The notes: generated by a model not told the origin, from the letters alone. 64,000 nucleotides of DNA from Burkholderia sp. (GCA_040954445.1 CP144361.1:1426001-1490000); one strand, 5' to 3'; counted from the stretch's first letter, positions 38,796 to 50,232 are shown. Translations and numbers: made by a program.

Positions 38796-40226
38796 TTAAC
38801 TGTGCAGCGAACGCTTGTCGGCGGCCAAGGCCGCTTCGCGCAGCACTTCCGACAGCGAAGGGTGTGCGTGGCAGATCCGGGCGATGTCTTCCGACGCCGC
38901 CTTGAACTCCATCGCCACCGCGGCTTCGGCGATCAGGTCTGAGGCATGGGCCGAGATGATATGCACGCCCAGCACTTCGTCGGTCTTCGCGTCGGCGATC
39001 AGCTTGGCGAACCCTTCTGGTGCGTTCATGCCTAGCGCGCGGCCATTAATCGAGAACGGGAACTTGCCCACCTTGATCTTACGACCCTCGGCCTTCAGCT
39101 GCTGCTCGGTCTTGCCGACCCAGGCGATTTCTGGAGAGGTGTAAATCACCCACGGAATGCAGTTGTAGTCGATATGTGGCTTCTGGCCGTGGATCACTTC
39201 CGCGACCAGCATGCCTTCGTCCTCGGCCTTGTGCGCGAGCATCGGGCCCCGCACTACGTCGCCGATTGCGTAGACGTTTGGCACTGCGGTACGGCAGTAG
39301 TCGTCGACCTCGATGAAACCCCGCTCGTTGGCCTTCAAGCCGATCGATTCGAGGCCGAGGTTATCGGTATTTGGCACGCGACCGATCGACACAAGCAGAC
39401 GGTCGGCTTCCAGCGTCTTAGCCGCGCCGTCCTTGTCCGTGTAAACGATCGACACATCCGCGTCCGTGATCTTCACCTCGCCGATCTTTACGCCGAGGTT
39501 GATGTCGAGGCCCTGCTTCTTGAACAGCTTAGCGGCTTCCTTGGCGACGGCTTCGTCGGCCGCGACGAGGAACGTCGGCAGCACTTCGAGCACCGTCACT
39601 TTAGCACCCAAGCGGTGCCATACCGAACCTAGCTCTAGGCCGATTACGCCGGCTCCGATCACGGCCAGCTTCTTGGGCACCGTCTCGAAGGTCAGCGCGC
39701 CTTCGTTGTCGGCGACGATTTTTCCGTCAACCGGTAAGTTCGGCAGGTGACGCGCCTTCGAACCAGTCGCAATGATCACATTCTTCGCCGTCACGACTTC
39801 GGTCTCGCCTGCGCTGCTAGCCTCGATCTGCACGCCGGCGTCGGTCTTTCCAGTGCACTTGCCATGGCCCTTGAGCCAGGTGATCTTGTGCTTCTTGAAT
39901 AGGTACTCGATGCCGCCCGTCATCTTCTCGACAATAGCATCCTTGCGGGCAAGCATCTTGGCGGTGTCGATCTTTACGTCGCCCACCGTGATACCGTGGT
40001 CGGCCAGGTGGTACGAAGTCTTCTCGAACTCTTCCGAGGAAGTCAGCAGCGCCTTCGACGGGATGCAGCCGACGTTTAGGCAGGTACCGCCAAGCTTGAG
40101 CATCCCGACCGGGTTCTTCCACTTTTCGATACAGGCAACCGTCTTGCCGAGTTGCGCGGCGCGTACCGCGGCGATGTAGCCGCCGGGGCCCGCACCGATT
40201 ACGACGACGTCAAATTCCTTGGACAT
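38796..40226 (-). CDS. lpdA: Dihydrolipoyl dehydrogenase (E3)
   Basis: E3 reoxidises the dihydrolipoyl group of the 2-oxoglutarate dehydrogenase complex using FAD and NAD. The 476 residues carry the FAD-binding VVIGAGPGGYIAAVRAAQLG, the redox-active disulfide GGTCLNVGCIPSK, the NAD-binding VIGAGVIGLELGSVWHRLG, the FAD motif VYAIGDVV and the C-terminal catalytic HAHPSLSEVL. Intact. It is the last gene of the minus-strand odhA-odhB-lpdA set. The 567 bp between it and odhB contain two IS5-derived pieces, so co-transcription may be weakened. Confidence 0.95.
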   Translation of the reverse strand: MSKEFDVVVIGAGPGGYIAAVRAAQLGKTVACIEKWKNPVGMLKLGGTCLNVGCIPSKALLTSSEEFEKTSYHLADHGITVGDVKIDTAKMLARKDAIVEKMTGGIEYLFKKHKITWLKGHGKCTGKTDAGVQIEASSAGETEVVTAKNVIIATGSKARHLPNLPVDGKIVADNEGALTFETVPKKLAVIGAGVIGLELGSVWHRLGAKVTVLEVLPTFLVAADEAVAKEAAKLFKKQGLDINLGVKIGEVKITDADVSIVYTDKDGAAKTLEADRLLVSIGRVPNTDNLGLESIGLKANERGFIEVDDYCRTAVPNVYAIGDVVRGPMLAHKAEDEGMLVAEVIHGQKPHIDYNCIPWVIYTSPEIAWVGKTEQQLKAEGRKIKVGKFPFSINGRALGMNAPEGFAKLIADAKTDEVLGVHIISAHASDLIAEAAVAMEFKAASEDIARICHAHPSLSEVLREAALAADKRSLHS

Positions 40227-40378
40227 AACTATTCTTCTCTATTGCCCATAGGCAGCGACACGTCCTGCGTGTGCCGTGCAACCCGGGCGATTCAATTTTT
40301 TCGAGTGGATTCCCTATCCCTAGAGATGCTCACTTTTGCATTTGATTTTTCGGGGTTTAAAATCTCTTCCCTTAAGGA

Positions 40379-40540
40379 GACGTTGTTGCATAAATCGAGT
40401 GTGAGGACTAGCATCGACGGGATGATTCCAGGCGATACGAACGGATTGCGGACGAGCGAGGTCCGCAATCCGTTCGTATCGCCTGAATTATGCCCGTCCG
40501 ATGCCATGGCGTCCTCACGTTCGATTTATGCAACAACGCC
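40379..40540. mobile_element. IS5-derived fold-back element between odhB and lpdA
   Basis: Two inverted copies of the transposase-3' end of IS5 (both containing GGCGATACGAACGGATTGCG or its inverse), 162 bp. It is directly joined to an IS5 left-end fragment at 40541, so no target duplication can be read. Confidence 0.75.
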
Positions 40541-40768
40541 TCATCTATCCATATTGTTACGTTCCCCCGGTTGATCAGGCCTTCATTATAGGCCGCCCAA
40601 TTCCTGACACGGTAGCGTGCCTTCGGCTCACCTTTCTTGTGTATGTCCTTGCGCATTTTCTTGGCAAAAATTAGGCAGTTACTCTGGAATCTGACTTGAT
40701 AGGAGGCTGGCCCCGCGACCGTTGCGCGTAAACGTCAACGGATCTCGCTCGATTTATGCAACAACGCC
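40541..40768 (-). mobile_element. IS5 left-end and transposase N-terminal fragment
   Basis: 228 bp corresponding to transposase residues 1-39 (RKDIHKKGEPKARYRVRNW) and the complete left end (to TTATGCAACAACGCC), on the minus strand. With the neighbouring fold-back it may be what is left of one full IS5 after internal deletion and inversion. Confidence 0.8.
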
Positions 40769-40792
40769 CTTCATTAGCGGGAAAGGCTGGGC

Positions 40793-42079
40793 TTACAGGT
40801 CGAGCAGTAGGCGTGCCGGATCTTCCAGCGCGTCCTTCATGGCGACCAGTGAGAGCACCGCTTCGCGACCGTCGATAATCCGATGGTCATACGACAGCGC
40901 GAGGTAGTTGATCGGGCGGATCACGATCTGGCCGTTCTCGACCACCGGACGCTCTTTGGTGGCGTGCACACCGAGGAGCGCCGACTGCGGTGGGTTGATG
41001 ATCGGCGTCGATAGCATCGAGCCGAATACGCCGCCGTTCGAGATCGAGAAGGTGCCGCCTGTCATTGCCTCGATCGATAGTGTGCCATCCTTGGCCTTCT
41101 GGACGAATTCGGCGATCTTCTTCTCGAGGTCGGCCAGGCTCAGTTGGTCGGCATTGCGCAGGATCGGCACTACCAGACCGCGCGGCGAACCGACCGCGAT
41201 ACCGATGTCGAAGTAGCCGTGATAAACTATGCAGTTACCATCTATCGATGCATTCACTAGCGGGAACTTTTTCAGCGCGTGGATGACCGCTTTGACGAAG
41301 AAAGACATGAAGCCGAACTTCACGCGGTGCTCCTTCTCGAATTTGTCTTTGTACTTGGCGCGCAGGTCCAAGATGGGCTGCATGTTGACTTCGTTGAAGG
41401 TCGTCAGAATCGCGTTGGTCTGCTGCGATTCGAGTAGACGCTCGGCGATACGCGCGCGCAGGCGCGACATCGGCACGCGTTGTTCTGGACGATCATTCAG
41501 CCAGGTGGTGGTCGAGTCCGGCACCTTGACATCCGACAGCGCGGCGGCCTTGTTCGGCGCAGCGGTGGGCGGTGCCGAGGCAGCCTTTACCGGCGTAGCG
41601 TTGGTGCCCAGCACATCGCCTTTGGTAATGCGACCGGCGCGACCGGTGCCCGAGACCTGGCTCGGATCGACGCCTTTCTCGGCCAGCAGCTTAGCTGCTG
41701 CCGGCGAGGCTGTGGTCTTGCTGGAACCCGTGGCGGCAGCCGCTTGCGCAGCCGGCGGCGCAACTTGTACCACGACCGGTGCCTCGGCTGGACGCACTTC
41801 GGCTGTGCCGGAGGCAGCGGCCACAGCACCAACCTTCGCCTCTGTATCGATGGTGGCGATCACTTGGTCGGCGAAGACCGTGTCGCCATCGTTGTGCAGC
41901 ACTTGCGACAGCACACCATCTGCCGCTGCCGGCACTTCGAGTACGACCTTGTCGGTCTCGAGTTCGATCAAGATTTCATCCTGCGCAACTGCCTCGCCGG
42001 GTTTTTTCTTCCACTGCAGCATGGTGGCTTCCGAAACCGATTCAGAAAGCTGTGGGACTTTGACTGCTACGATAGCCAT
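40793..42079 (-). CDS. odhB: 2-oxoglutarate dehydrogenase E2 (dihydrolipoyl succinyltransferase)
   Basis: E2 transfers succinyl from lipoyl-lysine to CoA and forms the core of the complex. The start ATG 42079 ([20 protein letters not shown]) is chosen because the frame upstream overlaps odhA in another frame. The domains are: lipoyl domain with [13 protein letters not shown] (lipoylated Lys), an Ala/Pro-rich linker, the E3-binding domain [20 protein letters not shown], and the catalytic domain ending in [17 protein letters not shown] with the active-site His. 428 residues, intact. It follows odhA by 128 bp. Confidence 0.95.
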   Translation of the reverse strand: MAIVAVKVPQLSESVSEATMLQWKKKPGEAVAQDEILIELETDKVVLEVPAAADGVLSQVLHNDGDTVFADQVIATIDTEAKVGAVAAASGTAEVRPAEAPVVVQVAPPAAQAAAATGSSKTTASPAAAKLLAEKGVDPSQVSGTGRAGRITKGDVLGTNATPVKAASAPPTAAPNKAAALSDVKVPDSTTTWLNDRPEQRVPMSRLRARIAERLLESQQTNAILTTFNEVNMQPILDLRAKYKDKFEKEHRVKFGFMSFFVKAVIHALKKFPLVNASIDGNCIVYHGYFDIGIAVGSPRGLVVPILRNADQLSLADLEKKIAEFVQKAKDGTLSIEAMTGGTFSISNGGVFGSMLSTPIINPPQSALLGVHATKERPVVENGQIVIRPINYLALSYDHRIIDGREAVLSLVAMKDALEDPARLLLDL

Positions 42080-42207
42080 GACTTGATTCCTGGATGCTTG
42101 ATCTGAGTAATGCCGGGATCCGGCGGCTTGGCTCGTGCTCGCGTTGCCAGCGCGCGACGAAACAAACCGGTAACGCGCTTGGCGCGCCCCCGGTTTGTGA
42201 GGTCCGC

Positions 42208-45090
42208 TTATTTTGCGATCGACGCACTCTGCAGGTGGCCGAATGCCCCTTCGATCAGGGCCTTCTGCTGCTCGTAGTGCTTCGCGTAGTAACCAACCGC
42301 TGGCGAGGCGGAAGCCGGGCGACCACTGTATGCGAGCTTCTGCCCTTCCTTTATGCCTTCCTTTATGCCTTCCTTCAGGTGATGTTCGATGTAGAACCAC
42401 GGGCCCTGATTTTTCGGCTCATCCTGCACCCAGACCACTTCAGTCGCGTTGTCGTACTTATGCAGTTCCGCTTCGAACTGCTTGTGAGTAAACGGATAGA
42501 GCTGCTCGATCCGGATGATCGCCACGTCATTCACCTTCGCTGCGCTGCGATGGACGACCAGGTCGTAGTACACGCGGCCTGAACAGGCTAGCACGCGCTT
42601 GACCTTCTTCGCGTCGATCGACTCGTCGGTTTCACCGAGCACCGATTGAAACGAACCCTTGGCCAGTTCAGACAGGTCCGAGACGGCTTCCTTGTGACGC
42701 AGCAACGACTTCGGCGCGGCGACGATCAGCGGCTTACGGAACAGACGGATCATCTGGCGTCGCAGTAGGTGGAAGATCTGCGCTGGGGTGGTCGGCTGGA
42801 CCACCTGCATGTTGTAATCCGCGCACATCTGCAAAAAACGCTCGATACGCGTGGACGAGTGCTCCGGACCCTGGCCTTCGTAGCCGTGCGGCAGCAGCAT
42901 CGTCAGGCCCGAGATACGGCCCCACTTCACCTCACCCGAGGAGATGAACTGGTCGATCACCACCTGCGCACCGTTCACGAAGTCGCCGAACTGCGCTTCC
43001 CACAGTACGAGCGTGTTCGGTTCTGCGGTCGAGTAGCCGTACTCGAAGCCGAGCACCGCTTCTTCCGAGAGCGCCGAGTCGATCACCGTAAAGTTCGCCT
43101 GGCCGTCCGCAATGTTCTGCAGCGGCACATAGGTTCCATCGTTCCAGCGCTCGCGGTTTTGGTCGTGCAGTACCGCATGACGGTGCGTGAACGTACCGCG
43201 GCCAGAATCCTGTCCGGTCAGTCGCACGGCGTATCCCGAGGCGACCAGCGAGGCAACCGCGAGATGCTCACCCATGCCCCAGTCGAGTGGTTGGTCGCCC
43301 CGGGCCATCTTGCGGCGGTCGTTGATTACGCGCTCGACCAGCGGGTGGACCTTGAAGTTCTCGGGCACCGTAGTGATACGTTCGCCGAGACGCTTCAGTT
43401 CCGCCAGCGGAACGGTCGTGTCGGCTGAGTCAGTCCACTTGCGGTTCAAAAATGGTACCCAGTCGACCGCGTACTTGCTCTTATAGTTCGAGAGCACCGG
43501 ATCGACCGTGTGGTGGCCGTCGTCCATCGCTTTGCGGTAAGCCTTGACGAGCTCGTCGCCCTGCTCGGCAGTGATCACGCCCTGCCGCACCAGCTGATCG
43601 GCATATAGCGCGCGAGTTCCGGGGTGCTGCGCAATTTTTTTGTACATCAGAGGCTGCGTGACCGCCGGCGTGTCCTGCTCGTTGTGGCCGAGCTTGCGAA
43701 AGCAAACGATGTCGATCACGACATCCTTGTGGAACTGCATGCGATAGTCGATTGCGATCTGCACCGTGAGTATCACCGCCTCCGGATCGTCGCCATTCAC
43801 ATGCAGCACCGGTGCCTCGATCATCTTGACTACGTCGGTACAGTACAGCGTCGAGCGCGCGTCGCGCGGGTCCGAGGTGGTAAAGCCGATCTGGTTATTA
43901 ATGATGATGTGCAGCGTTCCGTGCGTGCCGTAACCGCGGGTCTGCGCCAGGTTCAGTGTTTCCATTACTACGCCCTGGCCCGTAAAGGCCGCATCGCCGT
44001 GGATTTGTACCGGCAGCACCTGCAGGCCGTCGGCATCGCCGCGACGATCCATGCGGGCCTTGGCCGAACCTTCGACCACCGGGTTGACGATTTCCAGGTG
44101 CGAGGGGTTGAACGCGAGCGAAAGGTGGACTGGTCCACCTTTGGTGGCGATGTCCGAGGAAAAGCCTTTGTGGTACTTCACGTCGCCGGCCGGCAGGTCG
44201 TCGACGTGCTTGCCTTCGAATTCAGCGAACAGGTCGACCGGCATCTTGCCGAGGGTATTGACGAGCACGTTCAGTCGACCGCGGTGGGCCATGCCGATGA
44301 CAATTTCCTGTACGCCCTTGGAGCCCGCATGTTGGACCACTTCGTCCATCGCCGCGATAAAGCTTTCTCCGCCTTCGAGCGAAAAGCGCTTTTGGCCGAC
44401 GTACTTGGTGTGCAAGTAGCGCTCGAGGCCTTCAGCGGCCGTCAGGCGATTCAGCACGTGCTGCTTTTTCTCGACCGTGCAGTTCGGCGTGGCGCGCGTG
44501 GACTCAAGGCGCTCCTGCCACCAGCGCTTCTGCTCCGGGTCTCGGATATACATGTACTCGGCACCGATCGTGCCACAATACGTAGCGCGCAGCGACTTGA
44601 CGATGTCACGCAGCGAAGCTTGCTCAAAACCGAAATACAGGTTGCTGGCGCTGAATGTCTGATCGAGGTCGGCCTCGGAGAAGTCGTAGAACGCGAGTTC
44701 GAGCTCGGGGATCGCGGGGTGCTCTCGACGCTTTAGCGGGTCGAGATTGGCCCATTGCGAGCCGAGGAAGCGATAGGCGCTGATCAGGGACTGAACGTCA
44801 ACCTGCTTGCGCGCGGTGGCCAGATGGCCGGCGTTACCGCTGTCGCGCGGGATGAAGGCATTGGCTTTGGCGCGCTGGACAAAGGATTCGACGATCGAAA
44901 AGTGGGCGACGTCGTTCACGTTCGAACCATTTGTAGCCGGTACGTTCTGCAGCGCGTCGAAATACTCGCGCCAATCGTCCGACACCGATACCGGGTTATC
45001 CAAGTAGGCTTCGTACAGTTCTTCTACATACGAAGCATTGCCGCCGAACAGATAGGAGTTCAGCTGGAACCGCTTCATTACATCTGACAT
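42208..45090 (-). CDS. odhA: 2-oxoglutarate dehydrogenase E1
   Basis: E1 decarboxylates 2-oxoglutarate with thiamine diphosphate and passes the succinyl group to E2 in the TCA cycle. The 960-residue frame begins [20 protein letters not shown] and keeps [20 protein letters not shown] (in part), [13 protein letters not shown], the ThDP-binding [14 protein letters not shown] segment and [15 protein letters not shown]. An oddity near the C-terminus is [11 protein letters not shown], from a tandem 12-bp repeat at about 42345-42377, where relatives have one unit fewer. The gene is otherwise normal. The upstream region is cut short by an IS3-type remnant ~85 bp away, and gltA lies 5 kb further upstream on the same strand. 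Confidence 0.95.
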   Translation of the reverse strand: MSDVMKRFQLNSYLFGGNASYVEELYEAYLDNPVSVSDDWREYFDALQNVPATNGSNVNDVAHFSIVESFVQRAKANAFIPRDSGNAGHLATARKQVDVQSLISAYRFLGSQWANLDPLKRREHPAIPELELAFYDFSEADLDQTFSASNLYFGFEQASLRDIVKSLRATYCGTIGAEYMYIRDPEQKRWWQERLESTRATPNCTVEKKQHVLNRLTAAEGLERYLHTKYVGQKRFSLEGGESFIAAMDEVVQHAGSKGVQEIVIGMAHRGRLNVLVNTLGKMPVDLFAEFEGKHVDDLPAGDVKYHKGFSSDIATKGGPVHLSLAFNPSHLEIVNPVVEGSAKARMDRRGDADGLQVLPVQIHGDAAFTGQGVVMETLNLAQTRGYGTHGTLHIIINNQIGFTTSDPRDARSTLYCTDVVKMIEAPVLHVNGDDPEAVILTVQIAIDYRMQFHKDVVIDIVCFRKLGHNEQDTPAVTQPLMYKKIAQHPGTRALYADQLVRQGVITAEQGDELVKAYRKAMDDGHHTVDPVLSNYKSKYAVDWVPFLNRKWTDSADTTVPLAELKRLGERITTVPENFKVHPLVERVINDRRKMARGDQPLDWGMGEHLAVASLVASGYAVRLTGQDSGRGTFTHRHAVLHDQNRERWNDGTYVPLQNIADGQANFTVIDSALSEEAVLGFEYGYSTAEPNTLVLWEAQFGDFVNGAQVVIDQFISSGEVKWGRISGLTMLLPHGYEGQGPEHSSTRIERFLQMCADYNMQVVQPTTPAQIFHLLRRQMIRLFRKPLIVAAPKSLLRHKEAVSDLSELAKGSFQSVLGETDESIDAKKVKRVLACSGRVYYDLVVHRSAAKVNDVAIIRIEQLYPFTHKQFEAELHKYDNATEVVWVQDEPKNQGPWFYIEHHLKEGIKEGIKEGQKLAYSGRPASASPAVGYYAKHYEQQKALIEGAFGHLQSASIAK

Positions 45091-45175
45091 TTTACGCTCA
45101 CTTTTCTTTGCGGCGGCTCCGATTTTTCTAGAGACAGATTTTGGATAAACGCATCATCCGAACTGGAGTCTGAGA

Positions 45176-46510
45176 TGTTAAAGAAGGTAGACCTGTAGGA
45201 AGTTGCACGTAGCGCGACCGTAGATGCGGCCTGCGCTGCAGAATTCAAAAGGTGGTCAGTCGGCGGGGAAAAGCGTGCTGTCGTCCGCCGCCTGCTGCGC
45301 GGTGAATCCATTAATGCCGTTTTTCGAGAAGGCAGCGTCACGCTCGCCAAGCTCGAGCAATCGCGTGAACTCACCTTGGCAGGCATCGAAGCTAGCCTGA
45401 ATTCGAGCCGGACTGATAGGTTGGAAGTCAAGCTCAAGGAAGCCGTGCACCGCGTCCGTGCACGGCTTATGGAGATCGAGATGCTGCGCATGGAGCGCGA
45501 GCGGCTGGAACGCCGCCCCTTGATCGCCCGGAGATCGTGGACATGAGCCACACAATCTCCACGGTAGGTAAACCCTTCGAATTGAAACGGGTATACCAGG
45601 TGCTCAACTTCCCGCGCTCGACAATCTATGCCGAGCGCGCCAGGACGCTCGGCAACGTCACCCTGTTTACCCCGGTCCGACGGGGGCCTAAGCCCAAAGT
45701 ACCTGACCACGCACTGCTCGCTGCCATCGGTGCCGATCTGGCTCGCACGCCGTTCATCGGCGAGGGCGCGCACAAGATCTAGGGGTGCCTGTGTATCCAG
45801 GACGACACCCGCGTGTCCCGTGTCCAGGCTTCGCGGTTCATACTGAAATATGGCATGCTTTCGCCCCACCGGCAACCGCCCAGAACGGCCAATCTCCACG
45901 ATGGCCGCATCACGACCAATCGACCCAATGAAATATGGAGTACTAATGGAACCAAGGTCTAATCTATCGATGAAGGACTGGCCTAGATCTTCGCCGCAGT
46001 CGATCATTATGACGCGATGTGCTGCGGCATTCACGTCACCAAGGTGGGTGACCAGCGATTCGAAGCTTTGGACCCCATCAGCCAGGGGCTGCGTGAACAC
46101 TTCGATTCGAGCGAAGCCGATGCGGGCCATGGACTGCCGCTGCGAATGGATCACGCCTCGCCATACACGTCGGATGACTTCCGCAATCAGACCAAATTCT
46201 TGGGCGTAACGCTGAACTACGCTTTCCTTGCCGAACCGCAGACCAACGGCGGCGCAGAGCGTTTCAACCGAACTATGAAGAAGCAAGCTATTGATCCGAA
46301 ATTTTCGGATTTTAAAATTTGAAAAGCATCCCTCATGTGAGGGGCATAGAAAATGAGATATGAGAAACGATTTTTCAATTTCAAGATAACGAATTTTAAA
46401 TCAATATCCACGGGCATCTGTTCAAAAAACGTTGAAGAGGTTGATGCTGCCTTCGTCGCGTTCCAGGATCAATACAATCGCGCATAACGCCTCGAGAAAC
46501 TAGAGCGTTC
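45176..46510 (+). pseudogene. IS3-family element, orfA/orfB remnants
   Basis: orfA (about 45176-45543) has a stop in its 8th codon, then CAAEFKRWSVGGEKRAVVRRL and an HTH-like stretch. orfB starts near 45543 (SHTISTVGKPFELKRVYQVL) and keeps FAAVDHYDA..., HFDSSEADAGHGL and AEPQTNGGAERFNRTMKKQAI with the catalytic Glu. It has in-frame stops (45780, and near 45960). A MITE (46289) splits orfB; beyond it HGHLF and EVDAAFVAFQDQYNRA continue the protein. The integrase-type DDE order identifies an IS3-family element. It does not move as a unit any more. Confidence 0.8.
46289..46406. repeat. MITE inserted in IS3 orfB
   Basis: TATTGATCCGAAATTTTCGG to GAATTTTAAATCAATA. If it is removed together with one TA, the orfB codons rejoin as KKQA-I-HGHLF, which shows the TA target duplication directly. 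Confidence 0.87.
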
Positions 46511-46593
46511 AATACCCCCCTCGGGGCTCTTCAGGATTCGAGTTTCTCGAGAAATAGCGAATTACTCAACTTTCCTCGACAGACCTGGACATT

Positions 46594-46686
46594 TATTAAT
46601 GCGCAACTCTTGATCTTGAAATTTGCACATTCTCCGTATATGAGAGTCGAATTGCTAATTTCAAGATCGCAAATTTCGCATTAATA
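46594..46686. repeat. MITE variant (93 bp)
   Basis: TATTAATGCGCAACTCTTGA to GCAAATTTCGCATTAATA. The arms match the family but the centre is shortened and diverged. Its last base adjoins an IS5 end whose first four bases are missing. Confidence 0.72.
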
Positions 46687-47826
46687 TTGCATAAATCGAG
46701 TGCGAAGAAGCAATAGCATCGATAAACATCATTTCAGGCAATACGAACAGATTGCGGACGAGCGAGGTCCGCCATACGGTTGATGACGCCGACGCGAATG
46801 GAGACCTCGGTCGCCTGCGCCTTCGATCTTCGATGTGACGCGCCCAGAGACAGTTGCCGGTGAGGGTCTTGAACCGATACATCGCATTCTCGGAAAGCGA
46901 TCGCCGGTGGTAGCCAGTGTCTTGCTTCCATTCTCGACGACTGTCACGGGCAATTGCATCAACCGCGCCATTACGCCACGCCGCACCGGGCATATCCGCT
47001 GGCCAATGAACGGCACCCTCGCGTGGCGGAATCGAAGGAATAGCACTGCGTGCAGCAATGGCCGCATGGCATAGCTTTGTGTCGTGGGCACCATCACCGC
47101 CGATGACATCGATTTGTTCTTCGCGTGGAATCTGGTCGAGCAACTTTGCCAGAGCGTCACCGTCAGCCACATTCTGATTCGTCATTAGCGCGGCATGCAC
47201 TTGACCCGTATTCGCGTTGAGCGCGAGATGGACTTTACGCCACGTGCGCCGCTTCGAGTAGCCGTGCTGGCGCACCTTCCATTCACCTTCTCCATAGACC
47301 TTCAGACCGGTGCGGTCGACCAGCAGATGGATCGGTTCGTTGTTGTGAAGGATCGGCAGTTCGACATCAAGCGTTTTTTCCCGGCGAAAGAGTGTAGTGT
47401 AATTCGGCACCGGCAAGCTCGGGAAAGCCAGATCGCGTAGACTTTTGTGAAACCTTGCAGGGCGTGCAACGTCAGTTGATAGACGGTCTTCACGCCAAGT
47501 AATGCCTAAATCAGGGTATCGCCGTATAGACACGGGCGACACATGTACTGGTCACCATGTGTGAGTATGGCCTCTGGTATTCTAGCAAGGACGGCTTCAT
47601 CTATCCATATCGTCACGTTCCCCCCGGTTAATCAGACCTTCATTATAGGCCGCCAAATTTCTGACACAGTAGCGTGCCTTTGGCGCACCTGTCTTATGTA
47701 TGTCCCTGCGCATTTTCTTGGCAAAAATTAGGCAGTTACTCTGGAATCTGACTTGATAGAGGGCTGGCCCCGCGACCATTGCGCGTAAACAGTCAACGGA
47801 TCTCGCTCGATTTATGCCACAACGCC
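46687..47826 (-). mobile_element. IS5-family element, transposase pseudogene
   Basis: About 1,140 bp. The outermost tip is missing on the left; the right end reads TTATGCCACAACGCC. The minus-strand transposase is open from about 47542 to 46661 with D, D and E segments. It has an insertion near 46825 (IEDRRRRRPRSP) that shifts the C-terminus, a small deletion near residue 85 and a broken N-terminus. VDRTG replaces VDSTG after the first catalytic Asp. Confidence 0.88.
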
Positions 47827-47828
47827 AC

Positions 47829-48785
47829 ACAAATGGCTGATGAGGGCTTTCTTGAGATGCCTCTTGGTTCTCGCGCCGTCGCCTGCTTCGTCACGTTCGC
47901 TTTCAGATTCGCGTTGAACATCTCGTCTGGATTAAGCTCCAGACCGTACGAGGGCAGGTAGAACACCTCGAACTTATCGAGGTGTTCGGCGAACCACGCC
48001 TTGACCGACTTGGCGTGATGCACCTTTTGTTTGTCGAAAATCAGAAACACCTTCTTGCGTGCAAGTCTTTGATCAGTCTCTTCAAGCAGACGAGCAGGAT
48101 ATCTGCGTGCATCGCGCCCTCAAATACTTTCCAGCACACCTCGCCATAGTTTGTCACCGTCAACATCACCGAAGGGCCTTCGTGTCGGCTTGCCACGCGC
48201 CGCTCGGGTGTCTTGCCTATTGGTGCGGTAGAAGCAGCCTCATACATCATTCGAGCGCAGCCCCGTTTCGTCGCCTTACTGCATTTTCGCGCCTTCTGCT
48301 TTTGCCCGACGCACAATCTCAGGATACGTCTCGTTCAGCCATGCCTGCACCGCTTCCGTTCGCTGCTCGTAGGCCCGCTTCATCGGCTTTTGTGGGGTGA
48401 AGCCCCAACACACCAGATACAAGCCGACACCCCTTACAACGTCAGCGTCAAACACATCGCTACCAGATCAATTCCCGCACCGCATATCGGGTCCACAACG
48501 CAAACAATATCTTCAGCTGGTTCGGCATCTGGTGTGCAAAAGCACGCAAATTTCCACTTCTTGCTGCTCACTCAGGGCTCGGCTTAGGTTCACCGCTTCT
48601 CCGCTCGGCTTGTCCAGAAATCCAGCCGCACCTTCGTGGGTGTACCGCTTGCAAATATTAAACACGCCCGTGCGTGACAAGTTCGTATGCTCAGCAATCT
48701 CGTCGTAGGCCCAGCGGCGTATGCGCAGGTTGACCAACTGACGTCGAACGCTCTTCACGTGCCTCACGAGGAAGCGATCTTATTT
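47829..48785 (-). mobile_element. IS630-family element, transposase pseudogene
   Basis: Minus strand: RRWAYDEIAEHTNLSRTGVF (helix-turn-helix, near 48700), then WKVFEGAMHADILLVCLKRL, FLIFDKQKVHHAKSVKAW and LPSYGLELNPDEMFNANLKA. At least three frames are needed. Both terminal repeats are gone, replaced by an IS5 end on the left and a half MITE on the right. Confidence 0.8.
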
Positions 48786-48852
48786 CTCGTTTTCCATCTC
48801 CCTCACATGAGGGTTGATTTGCCAATTTCAAGATCATGAACTGCGGATCAAT
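48786..48852. repeat. MITE, right half
   Basis: TCGTTTTCCATCTCCCTCAC to CATGAACTGCGGATCAAT. The left arm is missing and it is joined to the 5' end of the IS630 remnant. Confidence 0.65.
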
Positions 48853-48973
48853 CAGTCTTGCTTGGAAGGACTTGGAAGGACTTAAAACTTGTTTGCGCGC
48901 AGTATATCACAATACGCACCAATGAGGTCACGAGTCGTACTCGCAGTGCAAGCAATATTTTTCTGTAAATTTG

Positions 48974-50232
48974 TATTGATCCGCAATTTGTAATCTTGAA
49001 ATTAGAAAATCTTCCCTCATACCTCGTTTTTCTATGTCTCTCACATGAGAGATGATTTTCTAATTGCAAGCGGCGTTGTTGCATAAATCGAGCGAGATCC
49101 GTTGACGTTTACGCGCAACGGTCGCGGGGCCAGACTCCTATCAAGTCAGATTCCAGAGTAAATGCCTAATTTTTTGCCAAGAAAATGCGCAAGGACATAC
49201 ACAAGAAAGGTGAGCCGAAGGTACGCTACCGTGTCAGGAATTGGGCGGCCTATAATGAAGGCCTGATCAACCGTGGGAACGAACGTACGTAACAATATGG
49301 ATAGATGAAGCCATCCTTGCCAGAATACCCGATTCCATACCCACACGTGGTCGCCCGTGTCTATACGGCGATACGCTGATTCAGGCATTACTTGGCGTGA
49401 AGAGCGTCTATCGACTGACGTTGCGCGCCCTGCAAGGTTTCACCCAAAGTCTGCGCGATCTGGCCTTCCAAAGCTTGCCAGTGCCAAATTACACCACGCT
49501 CTGTCGCCGGGCAAAAACGCTTGATGTCGAACTGCCGATCCTTCGTGACAACGAACCGATCCATCTGGTTGTCGACAGCACCGGTCTGAAGGTCTATGGA
49601 GAAGGTGAATGGAAGGTGCGCCAGCACGGCTACTCGAAGCGGCGCACGTTGCGTAAACTCCATCTCGCGCTCAACGCGAATACGGGTCAAGTGCATGCCG
49701 CGCTAATGACGAATCAGAATGTGGCTGACGGTGACGCTCTGGCCAAGTTGCTCGACCAGATTCCACGCGAAGAACACATCGATGTCATCGGCGGTGACGG
49801 TGCCTACGACACCAAGCCATGCCATGCGGCCATTGCTGCACGCAGTGCTATTTCTTCGATTCCGCCACGCGAGGGTGCCGTTCATTGGCCAGCGGATATG
49901 CCCGGTGCGGCGTGGCGTAATGGCGCGGTTGATGCAATTGCCCGTGACAGTCGTCGAGAATGGAAGCAAGACAGTGGCTACCACCGGCGATCGCTTGCCG
50001 AGAATGCGATGTATCAGTTCAAGACCCTCACCGGCAACTGTCTCTGGGCGCGTCACATCGACTCGCAGGCGACCGAGGTCTCCGTTCGCGTCGGCGTCAT
50101 CAACCGTGTGGCGGACCTCGCTCGTCCGCAATCCGTTCGTATCGCCTGAAATTATGCCCGTCGATGCTATTGCGTCCTCACACTCGCTTTATGCAACAAC
50201 GCCATTGCAAGCTCACAAATTGCGGATCAATA
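48974..50232. repeat. MITE interrupted by an IS5 insertion
   Basis: The left part (48974-49071) runs from TATTGATCCGCAATTTGTAA to ATTGCAAGC, and the right part (50204-50232) from ATTGCAAGC to GCGGATCAATA. Removing the IS5 and one ATTGCAAGC restores a normal MITE of about 118 bp. This MITE is therefore older than the IS5 copy inside it. Confidence 0.87.
49072..50203 (+). mobile_element. IS5-family element inside a MITE, 9-bp duplication
   Basis: 1,132 bp with good ends, flanked by ATTGCAAGC on both sides (49063-49071, 50204-50212). The transposase is well preserved from 49397 to 50149. Its N-terminus is shifted by a duplication of GAACGTAC-like bases near 49281, so it cannot be made in full. 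A short direct repeat (ACGAACGTACGT) marks the lesion. Confidence 0.92.

Noticed and set aside
43624..44736. Long open frame (370 codons) on the plus strand opposite odhA
   Set aside because: odhA is complete on the minus strand; the plus frame has no similarity and is a GC-rich shadow.
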